Shown piece after piece: positions 25,572 through 34,906 of a DNA stretch of 64,000 bases. Numbering within the stretch: the first letter of the stretch is position 1; every line of letters begins with the position of its first letter. This DNA is from CAUUJV01 sp963545565 (lineage in GTDB: Bacteria > Actinomycetota > Actinomycetes > Actinomycetales > Bifidobacteriaceae), in assembly GCA_963545565.1 (NCBI GenBank), contig CAUUJV010000003.1:121880-185879 (forward strand), in the 5' to 3' direction. The notes beneath the pieces are model-generated. The model searched no databases, was not told where the DNA came from, and saw only the letters and a list, made by a program, of their open reading frames with translations. Made by a program: the position numbers and the translations under genes.

Positions 25572-26168
25572 ATGCGCATTATTTCTGGACGTTTCAAGGG
25601 GCTTGAGATTAAATCTCCTAAGAATGGGAAGAATACTCGCCCGACTACTGACAGAACTAAAGAAGCAATTTTTTCGCATTTACTGGCAATTGGGGCACTT
25701 GATGATGCGCGAGTGCTTGACTTGTATGCAGGCACTGGGGCCTTAGGGTTCGAGGCTCTTTCCCGTGGTGCGCACGAACTAACCAGTGTTGAGTCGCTTG
25801 CTTCTGTAACAACTTTGATTGCGCAAACTGCTTCGGCGCTCAAACATTCAGCGGCGTGGGAAAAGTCAATGAGCATACATATTGTGCGCGCAAAAGTCGA
25901 TAAGTTTATTCAGGCTCGGTCAGGTGCAGTAAGCGTGGAGAATCGCTTTACACTCGTGATGATGGATCCCCCGTATGAAGTGAGCACTGAAGACTGCAAT
26001 AATCAGCTTGCTGGCCTTATTGAAGGCAAAATTGTGGATGATAACGCAACGATTATGGTTGAGCGCTCCATGCGTTCTGAAGATATTGCTCCCCCCGCTG
26101 GTTGGGAAATCACGCAGCAGCGTTCCTACGGTGAAACCGAAGTGTTTTATATCGAAAAAATTGCTTGA
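25572..26168 (+). CDS. rsmD: 16S rRNA (guanine(966)-N2)-methyltransferase
   Basis: It methylates 16S rRNA G966 during 30S assembly. The 198-residue Rossmann methyltransferase shows RIISGRFKG at the start, RPTTDRTKEAIFSHL, the SAM-binding VLDLYAGTGALGFEALSRGA, and the catalytic MDPPY motif at Asp132. The start is the ATG at 25572. It converges on trmD with only 3 bp between stop codons. Confidence 0.95.
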   Translation: MRIISGRFKGLEIKSPKNGKNTRPTTDRTKEAIFSHLLAIGALDDARVLDLYAGTGALGFEALSRGAHELTSVESLASVTTLIAQTASALKHSAAWEKSMSIHIVRAKVDKFIQARSGAVSVENRFTLVMMDPPYEVSTEDCNNQLAGLIEGKIVDDNATIMVERSMRSEDIAPPAGWEITQQRSYGETEVFYIEKIA

Positions 26169-26171
26169 GAT

Positions 26172-26966
26172 TTAAGCAATCTTACGAGGATGTGCCCCAG
26201 AAACTTCCCACCCTAAGGCAATAAGAGTTTTACGATCTGCCGTATCGAGCGCAGCGCAATCTAATCCCTCAATAATGTCTGGACGAATCGATGATGTGCG
26301 TTCTAAAGCATTATCACGGCGGAAACGATTGACTTTTGCGTGATCACCACTGGTGAGAACTTCTGGAACAGCAATTCCGCGCCATACCGCAGGCTTAGTG
26401 TATTGACGATGTTCTAAAAGAGCATTTTTGCCGGTGTATGATTCTTCCACAATCGAATCAGGATTTCCCATAAAACCAGGGATTAAGCGGGTAATTGCTT
26501 CGAGCATCACTGATACTGCCACTTCACCACCGTTAAGAACATAATCACCAATAGAATATTCGCGCACATCTACGCCCTGCTCTTCGTAATACTGGGGCAA
26601 GCGGCCATCGTAGCCTTCATAGCGGCCACATCCGAAAATCAAATGTTGGGCTGTGCTGAGCCCATTCGCATCTGCTTGAGTAAAAAGCGGAGCAGAAGGA
26701 TTAGGAAAAATAAGAACCGGCTGATTGGCATCAGAGCTTTTATTGATTAATTCATCAAGACACTGCGCCCATACTTCGGGCTTCATCACCATGCCAGCTC
26801 CACCGCCCACGGGAGTATCATCCACTGAATGATGTACGTCGTGCGTCCAATCGCGCAGGTTATGAGCATGTATATCAATAAGACCGCGGTCTTGGGCTTT
26901 TCCTAACAGGCTTAAACCAAGCACATCAAAATACTCTGGGAATACGGAAACAATGTCAATTTGCAC
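26172..26966 (-). CDS. trmD: tRNA (guanine(37)-N1)-methyltransferase
   Basis: TrmD makes m1G37 in tRNAs reading CNN codons and prevents +1 frameshifting. The 264-residue SPOUT enzyme starts MQIDIVSVFPEYFDVLG. It shows DDTPVGGGAGMVMKP, HLIFGCGRYEGYDGR, the knot region YSIGDYVLNGGEVAVSVMLEA, and the catalytic-side SYTGKNALLEHRQYTKP. It lies about 1.1 kb from the rimM-khpA-rpsP group on the same strand, separated by a LacI gene on the other strand, so the classical rpsP-rimM-trmD operon is interrupted here. Confidence 0.96.
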   Translation of the reverse strand: MQIDIVSVFPEYFDVLGLSLLGKAQDRGLIDIHAHNLRDWTHDVHHSVDDTPVGGGAGMVMKPEVWAQCLDELINKSSDANQPVLIFPNPSAPLFTQADANGLSTAQHLIFGCGRYEGYDGRLPQYYEEQGVDVREYSIGDYVLNGGEVAVSVMLEAITRLIPGFMGNPDSIVEESYTGKNALLEHRQYTKPAVWRGIAVPEVLTSGDHAKVNRFRRDNALERTSSIRPDIIEGLDCAALDTADRKTLIALGWEVSGAHPRKIA

Positions 26967-27089
26967 GCTTTCACTTTAGCGTAATATATGCGCAATCAGT
27001 TTTTAAGTTCCGCTATGATTGGCATAGAAGACTTGGAAATTGAGAAGCTGTAATAGCAAGCAAACTAAAAGAAACTAAAAGAGGTGCAC

Positions 27090-28073
27090 TTGGCTAGAAT
27101 TACAATCCGCGATGTTGCACGCCATGCAGGCGTTTCTGTTTCGGCAGTTTCGCAGGTTCTGCATGATAAGGGGCGTCTTTCGCAAGATACTCGTGATCGC
27201 GTGAATAAGTCCATTGAAGCCTTAGGTTATATTCCAGATTCTCGCGCACAGTCTATGCGCTCTTCTGTGTCGCATACTATTGGTCTTCTTGTACCAGATC
27301 TACGCAATGAGTACTTTTCTGGTCTTGCATATTCGGTGCAGAATGAGCTTTTTAATGCTGGGTTTGCCACGATGATTGGGTCTTCTTTGGAAGATGTGGA
27401 CCGGCAGGACGCTTTTTTGCGCAGCCTTGCAGCTCAGCGTATTGATGGGATGATGCTTGTGCCCCAAGCGGAATCTCATGAATCTATCGATCGCCTGATG
27501 GATCAGCGTATCCCAGCTGTTTTTGTGGATCGTAGACTTGAAGGAGTAAGCAATATTCCATTCGTTGGGTCAGACCCTCAGCCTGGTATTGAGCTTGCAG
27601 TGTCATATTTGATGAGCCATGGTAATAAGAAAATTGGCTTTGTTTCTGGTCCCGTGCATCTTTCATCGACACTGGCAAAGCGAGAGAAGGTTTTTGAGCA
27701 GATTGCACGTGAAACTGCGGGCAGTAAGAATTACATGATTGAGTGCACCCAGTCTGCTGTTGAGTCACCGCTTGAGGGGCTAAACCGCATGAAGGCTGCT
27801 GGAGTTACTGCTGTTATTTTTGGATATTCTCCAAATACAGTTTCTGCTATTGCCGGATTTCATGAGCAAGGAATAATGCTTGATGATAGTTTTGACGTTG
27901 TCTCTTTTGACGATATTTCAGTATTTAAATTAGCTGAAAAACATATCAGTATTATTTCTCAGCAAGTTCCTACAATGGGTCAAACTGCAGTCAAAATGCT
28001 TTTGCGCATGCTTTCAGGAGACAAAGTCACCGGTGATTCAGTGTTGATTGCAACACAATTCATTGCACGTTAG
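27090..28073 (+). CDS. LacI-family transcriptional regulator
   Basis: A sugar-responsive repressor type of about 327 residues. The N-terminal helix-turn-helix is ITIRDVARHAGVSVSAVSQVL. A hinge and periplasmic-binding-protein-like effector domain follow (TIGLLVPDLRNEYFSGLAY, RIDGMMLVP, SFDDISVFKL, ISIISQQVPTMGQTAV). The TTG at 27090 is preferred because GAGG lies 5 bp upstream; a GTG at 27084 overlaps it. It stands alone between trmD and rimM with no sugar genes adjacent, so its targets are unknown. Confidence 0.9.
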   Translation: MARITIRDVARHAGVSVSAVSQVLHDKGRLSQDTRDRVNKSIEALGYIPDSRAQSMRSSVSHTIGLLVPDLRNEYFSGLAYSVQNELFNAGFATMIGSSLEDVDRQDAFLRSLAAQRIDGMMLVPQAESHESIDRLMDQRIPAVFVDRRLEGVSNIPFVGSDPQPGIELAVSYLMSHGNKKIGFVSGPVHLSSTLAKREKVFEQIARETAGSKNYMIECTQSAVESPLEGLNRMKAAGVTAVIFGYSPNTVSAIAGFHEQGIMLDDSFDVVSFDDISVFKLAEKHISIISQQVPTMGQTAVKMLLRMLSGDKVTGDSVLIATQFIAR

Positions 28074-28112
28074 TTATCGCCTCAAGTGGCCTGAATAGGT
28101 CAATAGTTTAAG

Positions 28113-28697
28113 TTAAAGCTCTAAAAGACCAGCAGGCGGGTCTACAAGAATATATTGCTCATCGATGTCAACAATTGGCACAATCTGCTCTACAAAAGGT
28201 ATCAAAGCAGTTTTGCCCGTATCTGAAAGTTTAATTTCTATAAGAGTTTGAGCTGTATTATCAGTAACAGCGCTGATTGTTCCAATTAGGTGAGCGTCTA
28301 CACCGTCATAATCAGCTTCAAGAGCTGCTTCGTGATCATCGACTGCGAGAACTTCAAGACCAATAAGATCATCGGGATACCAAGCATCCTCAGATTTAAC
28401 TCCCAACTCAGACTCATCAATAAATAAATCAGTGCCGTTCAAAGCTTCTGAAGCGTTACGATCTTCAATTCCCTCAAAAAGAATAATCCAACGGCTTTTG
28501 AAATTGCGAGAATGCTTAACAGTATATTTTTGGCCATTGCGATCAATGAGTATGGAGCCTGCGGCAAAGCGAGTGAGAGGATCATCAGTAAAACTGCGAA
28601 CATTCACTTCACCCTTAAGCCCTTGTGCCCTGCCTATACGGCACACTCTAAGCAAAGTTGATTCCTGCTGGGGCTGAGCTGTTATATTCGCTGTCAT
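28113..28697 (-). CDS. rimM: Ribosome maturation factor RimM
   Basis: RimM binds S19 and helps mature the 30S head. The 194-residue protein has the N-terminal RimM barrel (RVCRIGRAQGLKGEVNVRSFTDDP, RFAAGSILI, WIILFEGIEDRNASEALNG) and the C-terminal PRC-barrel (AWYPDDLIGLEV, LIPFVEQIVPIVDI). It follows khpA and rpsP on the same strand, but a long inverted repeat in the 96-bp gap may reduce read-through. Confidence 0.95.
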   Translation of the reverse strand: MTANITAQPQQESTLLRVCRIGRAQGLKGEVNVRSFTDDPLTRFAAGSILIDRNGQKYTVKHSRNFKSRWIILFEGIEDRNASEALNGTDLFIDESELGVKSEDAWYPDDLIGLEVLAVDDHEAALEADYDGVDAHLIGTISAVTDNTAQTLIEIKLSDTGKTALIPFVEQIVPIVDIDEQYILVDPPAGLLEL

Positions 28698-28715
28698 AGT
28701 CTTTATGCTACACGA

Positions 28716-28762
28716 AAGGCCTCCACGACTAGTGCATGCGAAATGCGAATCGTGAAGGCCTT
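28716..28762 (-). terminator. Inverted repeat between khpA and rimM
   Basis: AAGGCCTCCACGA pairs with TCGTGAAGGCCTT, with one mismatch, across a ~21-base loop just after the khpA stop. The T-run that follows on the minus strand is short, so it may be a partial terminator or a processing hairpin lowering rimM expression relative to rpsP. Confidence 0.5.
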
Positions 28763-28793
28763 AGCACAAATATTTTAGTGGCTTTTAGAGGTT

Positions 28794-29027
28794 TTAGCGG
28801 CGCACATCCATAATGTCTACGCGGACGTTGTGATCAGACACTGCCTGAATCACCGTACGGATAGCACTTGCTGTGCGACCATTACGCCCAATAACGCGGC
28901 CAATGTCCTCAGGATTTACGCGGACGCGAAGAAGTTCTCCGCGTGCATTTTCATGAGACTTGACGGAAACGTCATCAGGAAAATCAACGATATTCTTAAT
29001 CAAATGTGCAACAGCTTCAGCAAGCAT
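28794..29027 (-). CDS. khpA: KH-domain RNA-binding protein KhpA
   Basis: A 77-residue single KH-domain protein (YlqC family), probably a small RNA chaperone working with KhpB/Jag. The KH signature IGRVIGRNGRTASAIRTVI contains the GxxG loop (GRNG). The start is the ATG at 29027, directly after the rpsP stop; the same frame stays open further upstream but there lies opposite no protein-like sequence and inside rpsP. Order rpsP-khpA-rimM is conserved in many bacteria. Confidence 0.92.
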   Translation of the reverse strand: MLAEAVAHLIKNIVDFPDDVSVKSHENARGELLRVRVNPEDIGRVIGRNGRTASAIRTVIQAVSDHNVRVDIMDVRR

Positions 29028-29028
29028 T

Positions 29029-29505
29029 TTACTCAGCCTTTTCCTCTGCAGCTTCTTCAGCTGGAGCCTCAGTTGCTTCTGCTTCAGCAGCTTCAGCTGC
29101 CTGTGCAGCTTCTGCTTCTGCCTTAGCCTTTGCGGCAGCCTCAGACTTTGCAGCCTTGAGCTTCTGCGCAGTATTTTCAGCAGCAGCAATACGAGCTTCT
29201 GCATCTGGACCAGCTTCAGCGACCTTCAAAGTGCCTTCTGCACCTGGAAGACCCTTGTACTTCTGCCAATCACCAGTAATCTTGAGCAAATTCAAAACAG
29301 GTTCGGAAGGCTGTGCACCTACGCCAAGCCAGTACTGAGCGCGCTCAGAGTCGATCTGAATGAGCGATGGCTGCTTATTAGGATCGTATACACCGATCTC
29401 TTCGATAACCTTGCCGTCGCGCTTCTTGCGAGAATCGACGATTACCACACGGTAGAAAGCGTAGAACTTCTTACCCATGCGCTTCAAACGAATTCGTGTT
29501 GCCAA
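29029..29505 (-). CDS. rpsP: Ribosomal protein S16
   Basis: A 158-residue S16. Residues 1-~85 match the family (ATRIRLKRMGKKFYAFYRVV, IEEIGVYDPNKQP, YWLGVGAQPSEPV). The last ~60 residues are an Ala/Glu-rich tail (AEAEAAQAAEAAEAEATEAP), probably helical and acidic, as in other bifidobacterial S16 proteins. It is the first gene of an rpsP-khpA-rimM group and is divergent from the YhgE genes. Confidence 0.95.
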   Translation of the reverse strand: MATRIRLKRMGKKFYAFYRVVIVDSRKKRDGKVIEEIGVYDPNKQPSLIQIDSERAQYWLGVGAQPSEPVLNLLKITGDWQKYKGLPGAEGTLKVAEAGPDAEARIAAAENTAQKLKAAKSEAAAKAKAEAEAAQAAEAAEAEATEAPAEEAAEEKAE

Positions 29506-29727
29506 AATGGCTCTCCTTGTATCTTTAGGACGTCTCTACAAAACTTCATGTGGGGCATGACGATTGGCAGAAACACAATCCCCGCGTCTACCGGGTTAGA
29601 GGGCTCCAATAAACGCAGATAACAGAAGAACATTGTACGTGAAAGACTCGATTTTCGCTAATATGAACCCCCTAATGTAGGCCGCGGAATATAATGCGTA
29701 AGAATACGCAGAAGTTAAGGCATATCG

Positions 29728-29747
29728 ATAAGACTGATAGGTCTTAT
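29728..29747. promoter_or_regulatory. 20-bp inverted repeat upstream of the YhgE pair
   Basis: ATAAGAC, a 6-bp gap, then GTCTTAT forms a perfect 7-6-7 palindrome ending 29 bp before the GTG start of the first YhgE gene. Position and symmetry suggest an operator. No regulator gene is adjacent. The rest of the 271-bp rpsP-yhgE gap shows nothing definite. Confidence 0.4.
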
Positions 29748-29776
29748 GACACTGGCAGTTTGGGAGAACGATAAAC

Positions 29777-32485
29777 GTGTGGAATATATTTTTGCATGAT
29801 CTTAAAAGAATATTCGTGAATCCTGTTGCCATTATCGTGACGATTGGTATTGCGATACTTCCATCTGTCTATGCGTGGCTCAATATTATTGCTAATTGGG
29901 ATCCTTACGGCAATACTTCCGAGCTTCCGGTGGCTGTGGCAAATCTTGACCAAGGTGGAAAATCAGAACTGACTGGTTCAGTAAATATTGGTGCAAAGCT
30001 TACAAAAACTCTGAAAACGAACCATCAACTAGGGTGGAAATTTGTTGATACCAAGAGCGAAGCAGTGCAAGGCGTATATTCCGGAAAATATTACGCATCA
30101 ATCGTTATTAACAAGAATTTTTCGCAGCAGCTTATCAATATGCTCACTCAAGGAGCAAAACAGCCAGAATTACAATATTTTGTTAATGAAAAACTCAATG
30201 CTGTAGCTCCAAAGATTACTGACACAGGTGCCACCACGTTAGAGCGAAAAATCAATGCTGCCTTCGTGGGAACAGTTACGAAGACCATCTCCAAAAAGCT
30301 CAATATTTCAGCCACAAAAGCTAAAAAACTCATGCAAGGGGCATACTCAGATTCCATTGAAAAAATTGATGGAACAATTCAGACTGTGCACAATATGAGG
30401 GATAATCTAGATTCTTCGCGGCAAGATCTCACCACCACAGAGGCGAATATTGCGGATGCAAAAAAAGCTTTATCCGACGCGCAGTCGCTTGTAAAATCTG
30501 CTCAAGCCACAGCTCACCAATCGGCGACTACTGCGCAAAGTGCCCAAAAGGTAGCTTCGCAGTTCTCGACAAGCTCTGCAGCAGACTTAAATAACGCAGC
30601 TGCTTCGCTTTCTGTGTTGAGCGTGCAGGCAGGGCAGACTGGCACAGATATGAGCTCATCATTGAGCACTGTGTCTTCAGATATTTCTTCAGTAACAGCG
30701 AATCTTACAGCAATTATCGCAAGTAATAATGCTGCAATCGCGCAGCTGCAATCTGTTATCAGCAATTCAGGACTTGACGAAAACTCCCAAGAATATCAGA
30801 CTCTTAAAACGGCTTTAACGAATTTGCAATCCCTTACACAGTCTCAGCAAGAGTCTTTGAATTCATTCTCGTCAAGTGCACAAAAATCGTTGTCATCTGC
30901 CAACACAGCTACATCAAATCTTGCACGTTCGTTGAGCTCAGCTGCTTCAAGTGGATCGACGGCATTGTCAAGCGCTTCATCAGCGTTAAGTGGTTCTGTT
31001 GGGTCGAGTTTGAGTGCAAGTTTGCTCAGCGCAGCTTCTTTAGCTCAAGCTACGAGTACATCTTTGGGGCAGCTCAGCACGGCTCTTTCGCAAGCACAAG
31101 ATGTACTTGATCAGCTTAAGAATTTACTTGCTACGACTGCTTTCACAATGCAATCCACAGAGGGAACGCTCGACACTGTTGTTTCTCGATTAAACACTGT
31201 GCGCACTGATTTGGCTGCTTTAGACTCCAGTAAAATTGTGCAGTCACTGAAAGATGCGCATCTCAATGGCGCTTCACTTGGAAAGTTTATGCAGTCGCCC
31301 GTTTCACTCGTGCAGAAGACGGTATATCCAGTAGAAAACTATGGGTCAGCCATTGCTCCGTTCTTCACAAATGTGGCACTGTGGGTTGGTGGATTTATGC
31401 TTATCGCTGTCATGAAAATTCAGGTTGACCGCAAAAAATCCAGAGAACTCTACGGCAAAAGGCGCATACGAGATCGCCAAGCCTACATGGGCAGATGGCT
31501 ACTTTTTGCCTCCATCGGCGCTGTTCAAGGCCTTGTAGCCGCGGTTGGTGACCTTGTTATTGGCATTCAGATGAAGCATCCAGCAGCTTTTATCTTCGCA
31601 GGAGTCTTCACCTCAGTGGTGTATGTGAGTCTGATTTATGCGCTTGCTGCCACTTTTAAGCATGTCGGTAAGGCTATGGCAATGGTACTCGTGGTGATGC
31701 AAGTGCCGGGGTCTTCAGGAACATATCCGATAGAAATCATGCCTGCTTTCTTCCGTGCTGTTGAACCATGGCTTCCGTTCACATATGGCATTAACGCAAT
31801 GCGCGAAACTATCGGCGGATATTACGATGGATACTACGCAAAAAATCTTTCATTCCTTCTGCTAGTGCTCGCTTTTGCCTTTGTTTTGGGATTAGTTGCG
31901 CGACCATATTTGCTTAACCTTAATGCGCTATTCGATCGCCGCCTTGCGCACACTGATTTATTAGTGGGAGATCAGCCTCAGGAATCTCACGCGCGTTTCC
32001 GTTTGCGCTCTGTTGTGCAAAATATGATGGGGCATGAGGAGTTTGGAAAGCTAATTCGACGCCGTGCTGCCCATTTTGCACAGATTTACCCTCGACTTGT
32101 GGTGTCTGGCACTGTGGCAACGCTTATTGTGCCTATCGTGTTCTTAGTACTGCTTTTCACGGTGGACGAGAAGATTGTATTCCTTGTGCTGTGGCTTATT
32201 TCCGTGATTGCTCTGGTATTCTCCCTTATTGCTTTGGAATACATTCGAGAAGTCTACGAGCGAGAGGTTGGAATGAGTGCTTTGAGCGAAGCAGCTTTGC
32301 GCTCTCAAGTGCTTGATCGTCTTGCTCGGCGCTGGAAAAAATCTCGCGATGACGAATCTACCGATGATGAGTCTGCTGATGACGGATTTGCAGGCGTTGA
32401 ATCTGCAGACAGTGCGTCTATGGACAGTGAGTCTATAAAGACTACAAAGTCAGCAGAGGAAGGGCTTTCCCATGACGAAAAATAA
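29777..32485 (+). CDS. YhgE/Pip-domain membrane protein (first of tandem pair)
   Basis: A 902-residue membrane protein of the YhgE/phage-infection-protein family. An N-terminal helix (AIIVTIGIAILPSVYAWLN) precedes the conserved NWDPYGNTSELPVAVANLDQG region. A long Ser/Ala/Gln-rich, probably coiled extracytoplasmic stretch spans ~200-500. Five or six C-terminal helices of ABC-2-permease type follow, with QVPGSSGTYPIEIMP. Two extra helices and an acidic Asp/Ser-rich tail end the protein. The start is GTG with GGGAGAA upstream. Function is unknown; distant relatives include EsaA of type VII secretion and export permeases. Confidence 0.88.
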   Translation: MWNIFLHDLKRIFVNPVAIIVTIGIAILPSVYAWLNIIANWDPYGNTSELPVAVANLDQGGKSELTGSVNIGAKLTKTLKTNHQLGWKFVDTKSEAVQGVYSGKYYASIVINKNFSQQLINMLTQGAKQPELQYFVNEKLNAVAPKITDTGATTLERKINAAFVGTVTKTISKKLNISATKAKKLMQGAYSDSIEKIDGTIQTVHNMRDNLDSSRQDLTTTEANIADAKKALSDAQSLVKSAQATAHQSATTAQSAQKVASQFSTSSAADLNNAAASLSVLSVQAGQTGTDMSSSLSTVSSDISSVTANLTAIIASNNAAIAQLQSVISNSGLDENSQEYQTLKTALTNLQSLTQSQQESLNSFSSSAQKSLSSANTATSNLARSLSSAASSGSTALSSASSALSGSVGSSLSASLLSAASLAQATSTSLGQLSTALSQAQDVLDQLKNLLATTAFTMQSTEGTLDTVVSRLNTVRTDLAALDSSKIVQSLKDAHLNGASLGKFMQSPVSLVQKTVYPVENYGSAIAPFFTNVALWVGGFMLIAVMKIQVDRKKSRELYGKRRIRDRQAYMGRWLLFASIGAVQGLVAAVGDLVIGIQMKHPAAFIFAGVFTSVVYVSLIYALAATFKHVGKAMAMVLVVMQVPGSSGTYPIEIMPAFFRAVEPWLPFTYGINAMRETIGGYYDGYYAKNLSFLLLVLAFAFVLGLVARPYLLNLNALFDRRLAHTDLLVGDQPQESHARFRLRSVVQNMMGHEEFGKLIRRRAAHFAQIYPRLVVSGTVATLIVPIVFLVLLFTVDEKIVFLVLWLISVIALVFSLIALEYIREVYEREVGMSALSEAALRSQVLDRLARRWKKSRDDESTDDESADDGFAGVESADSASMDSESIKTTKSAEEGLSHDEK

Positions 32486-34823
32486 TAATGCGTCGAAGAA
32501 CAGCTCTATACGTAAGAGCAATCCAGTGAAGAACGTTTTCAAGCTTTTCCTTGAAGATCAGAAGAAACTCCTCGGGAATGTGATTGGCTTCGTGGTGCTG
32601 ATGGGGCTAGTAATTGTTCCATCCATGTATGCATGGTTCAACATTGCTGGCAGCTGGGATCCCTATGGTTCAACAGATCAGCTCAAGGTGGCTATAGTCA
32701 ATCAAGACAAGGGATATTCGTCTGATCTTATTTCAGTTCCGGTTAATGTAGGCAACACGGTTGAAGCATCGCTGCGCAAAAATAAGAAGTTAAACTGGCA
32801 GTTTGTTTCCAAAGAAAAAGCTATCGATGGAGTAAAATCAGGCAGCTATTATGCGGCAATCATCATTCCGCGAAATTTCAGCGCAAAAATGATGACCATT
32901 CTCTCGCCACAGGCAAGCCAAGCGCATATTGCGTATTACATCAATGAAAAGTCGAATGCTATTGCACCGAAAATTACTCAGAAAGCAGCGAACACTGTCG
33001 TCACCCAAATCTCGACCACATTTAGTAAGTCAATCGCAAATATAGCACTGGATCTAGCTGATTCAATCGACGATTTTTCAACGAGTACGCAGGGAAAAAG
33101 CTACGTCAATACTGCAGTTGATCGAATGAATACCGTTGCTGATGATTTAGATTCAATGGCTGCGCAAATTGGTGTGTACGCACAACTTCTGCAGGCGGGT
33201 TCTGGACTGGTTGAGTCATCGCAAAATATTATTTCTTCTGCAACGTCCGGCGCTAGTTCGGTGCGCTCGCAGCTCAACAGCACGGTTGCGAATGTTAAGA
33301 CCCTTGCTAGTGCTACTGAATCTTCAGCTGACTCGGTTTCAAAAGCATTGAGTTCTGCGGGTACGAGTCTTGATGCTGTTGTAAAACAGCTTGATCAACT
33401 TTCCTCAAAAGTTTCTGACCCTACTTCACAATTAACCCAAACGATATCCACACTCGGAACGGCTGTAAGCAATTCGAGTGAATCGTACACTACACTCATT
33501 GCTGCTTTGCAGAATGTATCAACTCAAATCAACTCTTCTACTGCGTTGTCTTCAGATGCTAAAGCACAGCTTAACAGCTCGATTTCCTCTATGATTACTC
33601 AACTCACTCAGGCATCTCAGGATGTTCAAAGTGTGGGGAGTCAAATCACTGCTTCAACTGCTGATGTTTCAACAGCGCTCACAACGATTAGCTCAGATAG
33701 TACGAATCTTAAAAAGCAAATCCAATCGATAAAGCAGACTTTATCGTCGGTAAAATCTACATATAATTCCACCGTTAAGCCACAAATTACGGCTCTTGCA
33801 CAGCAACTGAACAAAACCGTGAATCAAGCTCGCACAGCCTCAGCATCTGCTAAAAAAGTTCTTGCAGATTTGAAATTACAAGGCTCAGGGGCTAGCACAA
33901 AAATTCAAGATATTATTCAAGCTCTGTCGAAAACTCAGAGCACGCTGTCAGACTCTGCTTCATCACTGCGCAAGTTGGCCACGAGAATCAGCAAGGGTGT
34001 GAATTCGGGCACAGCAACTTTGAAAAATCTCACTTCGACGAATACTAGTGCGGTAAAGCTTGCTGCTGAACTTTCTGCTCCGGTCACACTACAGCGCAAC
34101 GCTGTATATGCCATTGCAAATTATGGATCTTCTATGGCTGCCTTCTACACTACTTTAGCGATTTGGGTAGGCAGTGTTTTCCTCGTAGCGCTGATGAAAA
34201 CCTCGGTGTCTGACCGTAAAAAAGCCACTGTTCTGGGAATTTCAGTAGACGAAATCTATAGCAATCTTCCTAAGAATTCTGGGCCTGAAACAGCTGGGAA
34301 CGCCTCACGGTTTGGCTTTGGGCTAGGTAGTGAATATTGGGGAAGATACCTTACATTCTTACTAATATCTCTTCTTCAATCAACACTTCTTGTGATGGGC
34401 GATTTATGGTATTTAGGCATCCAGTGCGTGAACCCAATAAGACTTTTCCTTGTTGCGTGGGTGGCAAGCTTCGTATTTTCAACGATTATGTATGCGCTGA
34501 CTGTTGCGTTTGGAGCAGTAGGTAAAGCGATTGCCGTTATCCTAATGGTTATGCAGATTGCAGGTTCTGGTGGAACATTCCCTGTTGAGCTGCTCCCCAG
34601 CTTCTTCCAGCACGTGTACCCATTGTTGCCGTTCCCGTATGCTTTGCGCGCTATGCATGCTGCGATTGCTGGTTCATATCATAACGAGTATTGGGCAGCT
34701 CTAGGATCGTTTGCATTGTTTGCAGTGCCTGCGCTGATTATTGGTCTTGTGATAGCCCGCCCGCTTGCTCGGAGTAACTGGGTGGTAGAGCAACTAAGCA
34801 AAACTGGCGTTTACGGAGAATAA
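32472..34823 (+). CDS. YhgE/Pip-domain membrane protein (second of tandem pair)
   Basis: A 783-residue paralogue of the preceding protein, overlapping it by 14 bp, so the two are co-translated and may form a heteromer. Matching blocks are LVIVPSMYAWFNIAGSWDPY, TDQLKVAIVNQDKGY and, at the C terminus, MQIAGSGGTFPVELLP with LPFPYALRAMHAAIAG. The central Ser/Thr/Gln-rich stretch (~200-540) predicts long helices outside the membrane. It lacks the acidic tail of its neighbour. No dedicated ATPase gene adjoins the pair. Confidence 0.88.
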   Translation: MTKNNNASKNSSIRKSNPVKNVFKLFLEDQKKLLGNVIGFVVLMGLVIVPSMYAWFNIAGSWDPYGSTDQLKVAIVNQDKGYSSDLISVPVNVGNTVEASLRKNKKLNWQFVSKEKAIDGVKSGSYYAAIIIPRNFSAKMMTILSPQASQAHIAYYINEKSNAIAPKITQKAANTVVTQISTTFSKSIANIALDLADSIDDFSTSTQGKSYVNTAVDRMNTVADDLDSMAAQIGVYAQLLQAGSGLVESSQNIISSATSGASSVRSQLNSTVANVKTLASATESSADSVSKALSSAGTSLDAVVKQLDQLSSKVSDPTSQLTQTISTLGTAVSNSSESYTTLIAALQNVSTQINSSTALSSDAKAQLNSSISSMITQLTQASQDVQSVGSQITASTADVSTALTTISSDSTNLKKQIQSIKQTLSSVKSTYNSTVKPQITALAQQLNKTVNQARTASASAKKVLADLKLQGSGASTKIQDIIQALSKTQSTLSDSASSLRKLATRISKGVNSGTATLKNLTSTNTSAVKLAAELSAPVTLQRNAVYAIANYGSSMAAFYTTLAIWVGSVFLVALMKTSVSDRKKATVLGISVDEIYSNLPKNSGPETAGNASRFGFGLGSEYWGRYLTFLLISLLQSTLLVMGDLWYLGIQCVNPIRLFLVAWVASFVFSTIMYALTVAFGAVGKAIAVILMVMQIAGSGGTFPVELLPSFFQHVYPLLPFPYALRAMHAAIAGSYHNEYWAALGSFALFAVPALIIGLVIARPLARSNWVVEQLSKTGVYGE

Positions 34824-34906
34824 AGTAGGTTTTTTCGGCTTTTGATTACTGGTTTTGGGCTTAGGAGTGTAAAACCAAAAACTTACTCACATTTAATAAC
34901 CGGTTA

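Noticed and set aside
28794..29204. 136-codon frame upstream-extended from khpA
   Set aside because: The part before 29027 is a Leu/Arg/Gln-rich out-of-frame reading of the Ala/Glu-rich tail of rpsP; the KH protein starts at 29027.
28960..29622. Cys/Ser/Phe-rich and Ala-rich frames opposite rpsP
   Set aside because: They are antisense readings of the biased Ala/Glu codons of the S16 tail, with no start context.
29777..34823. Type VII secretion locus based on the YhgE/EsaA relationship
   Set aside because: No EssC ATPase, WXG100 protein or other ESX component is present in the window.
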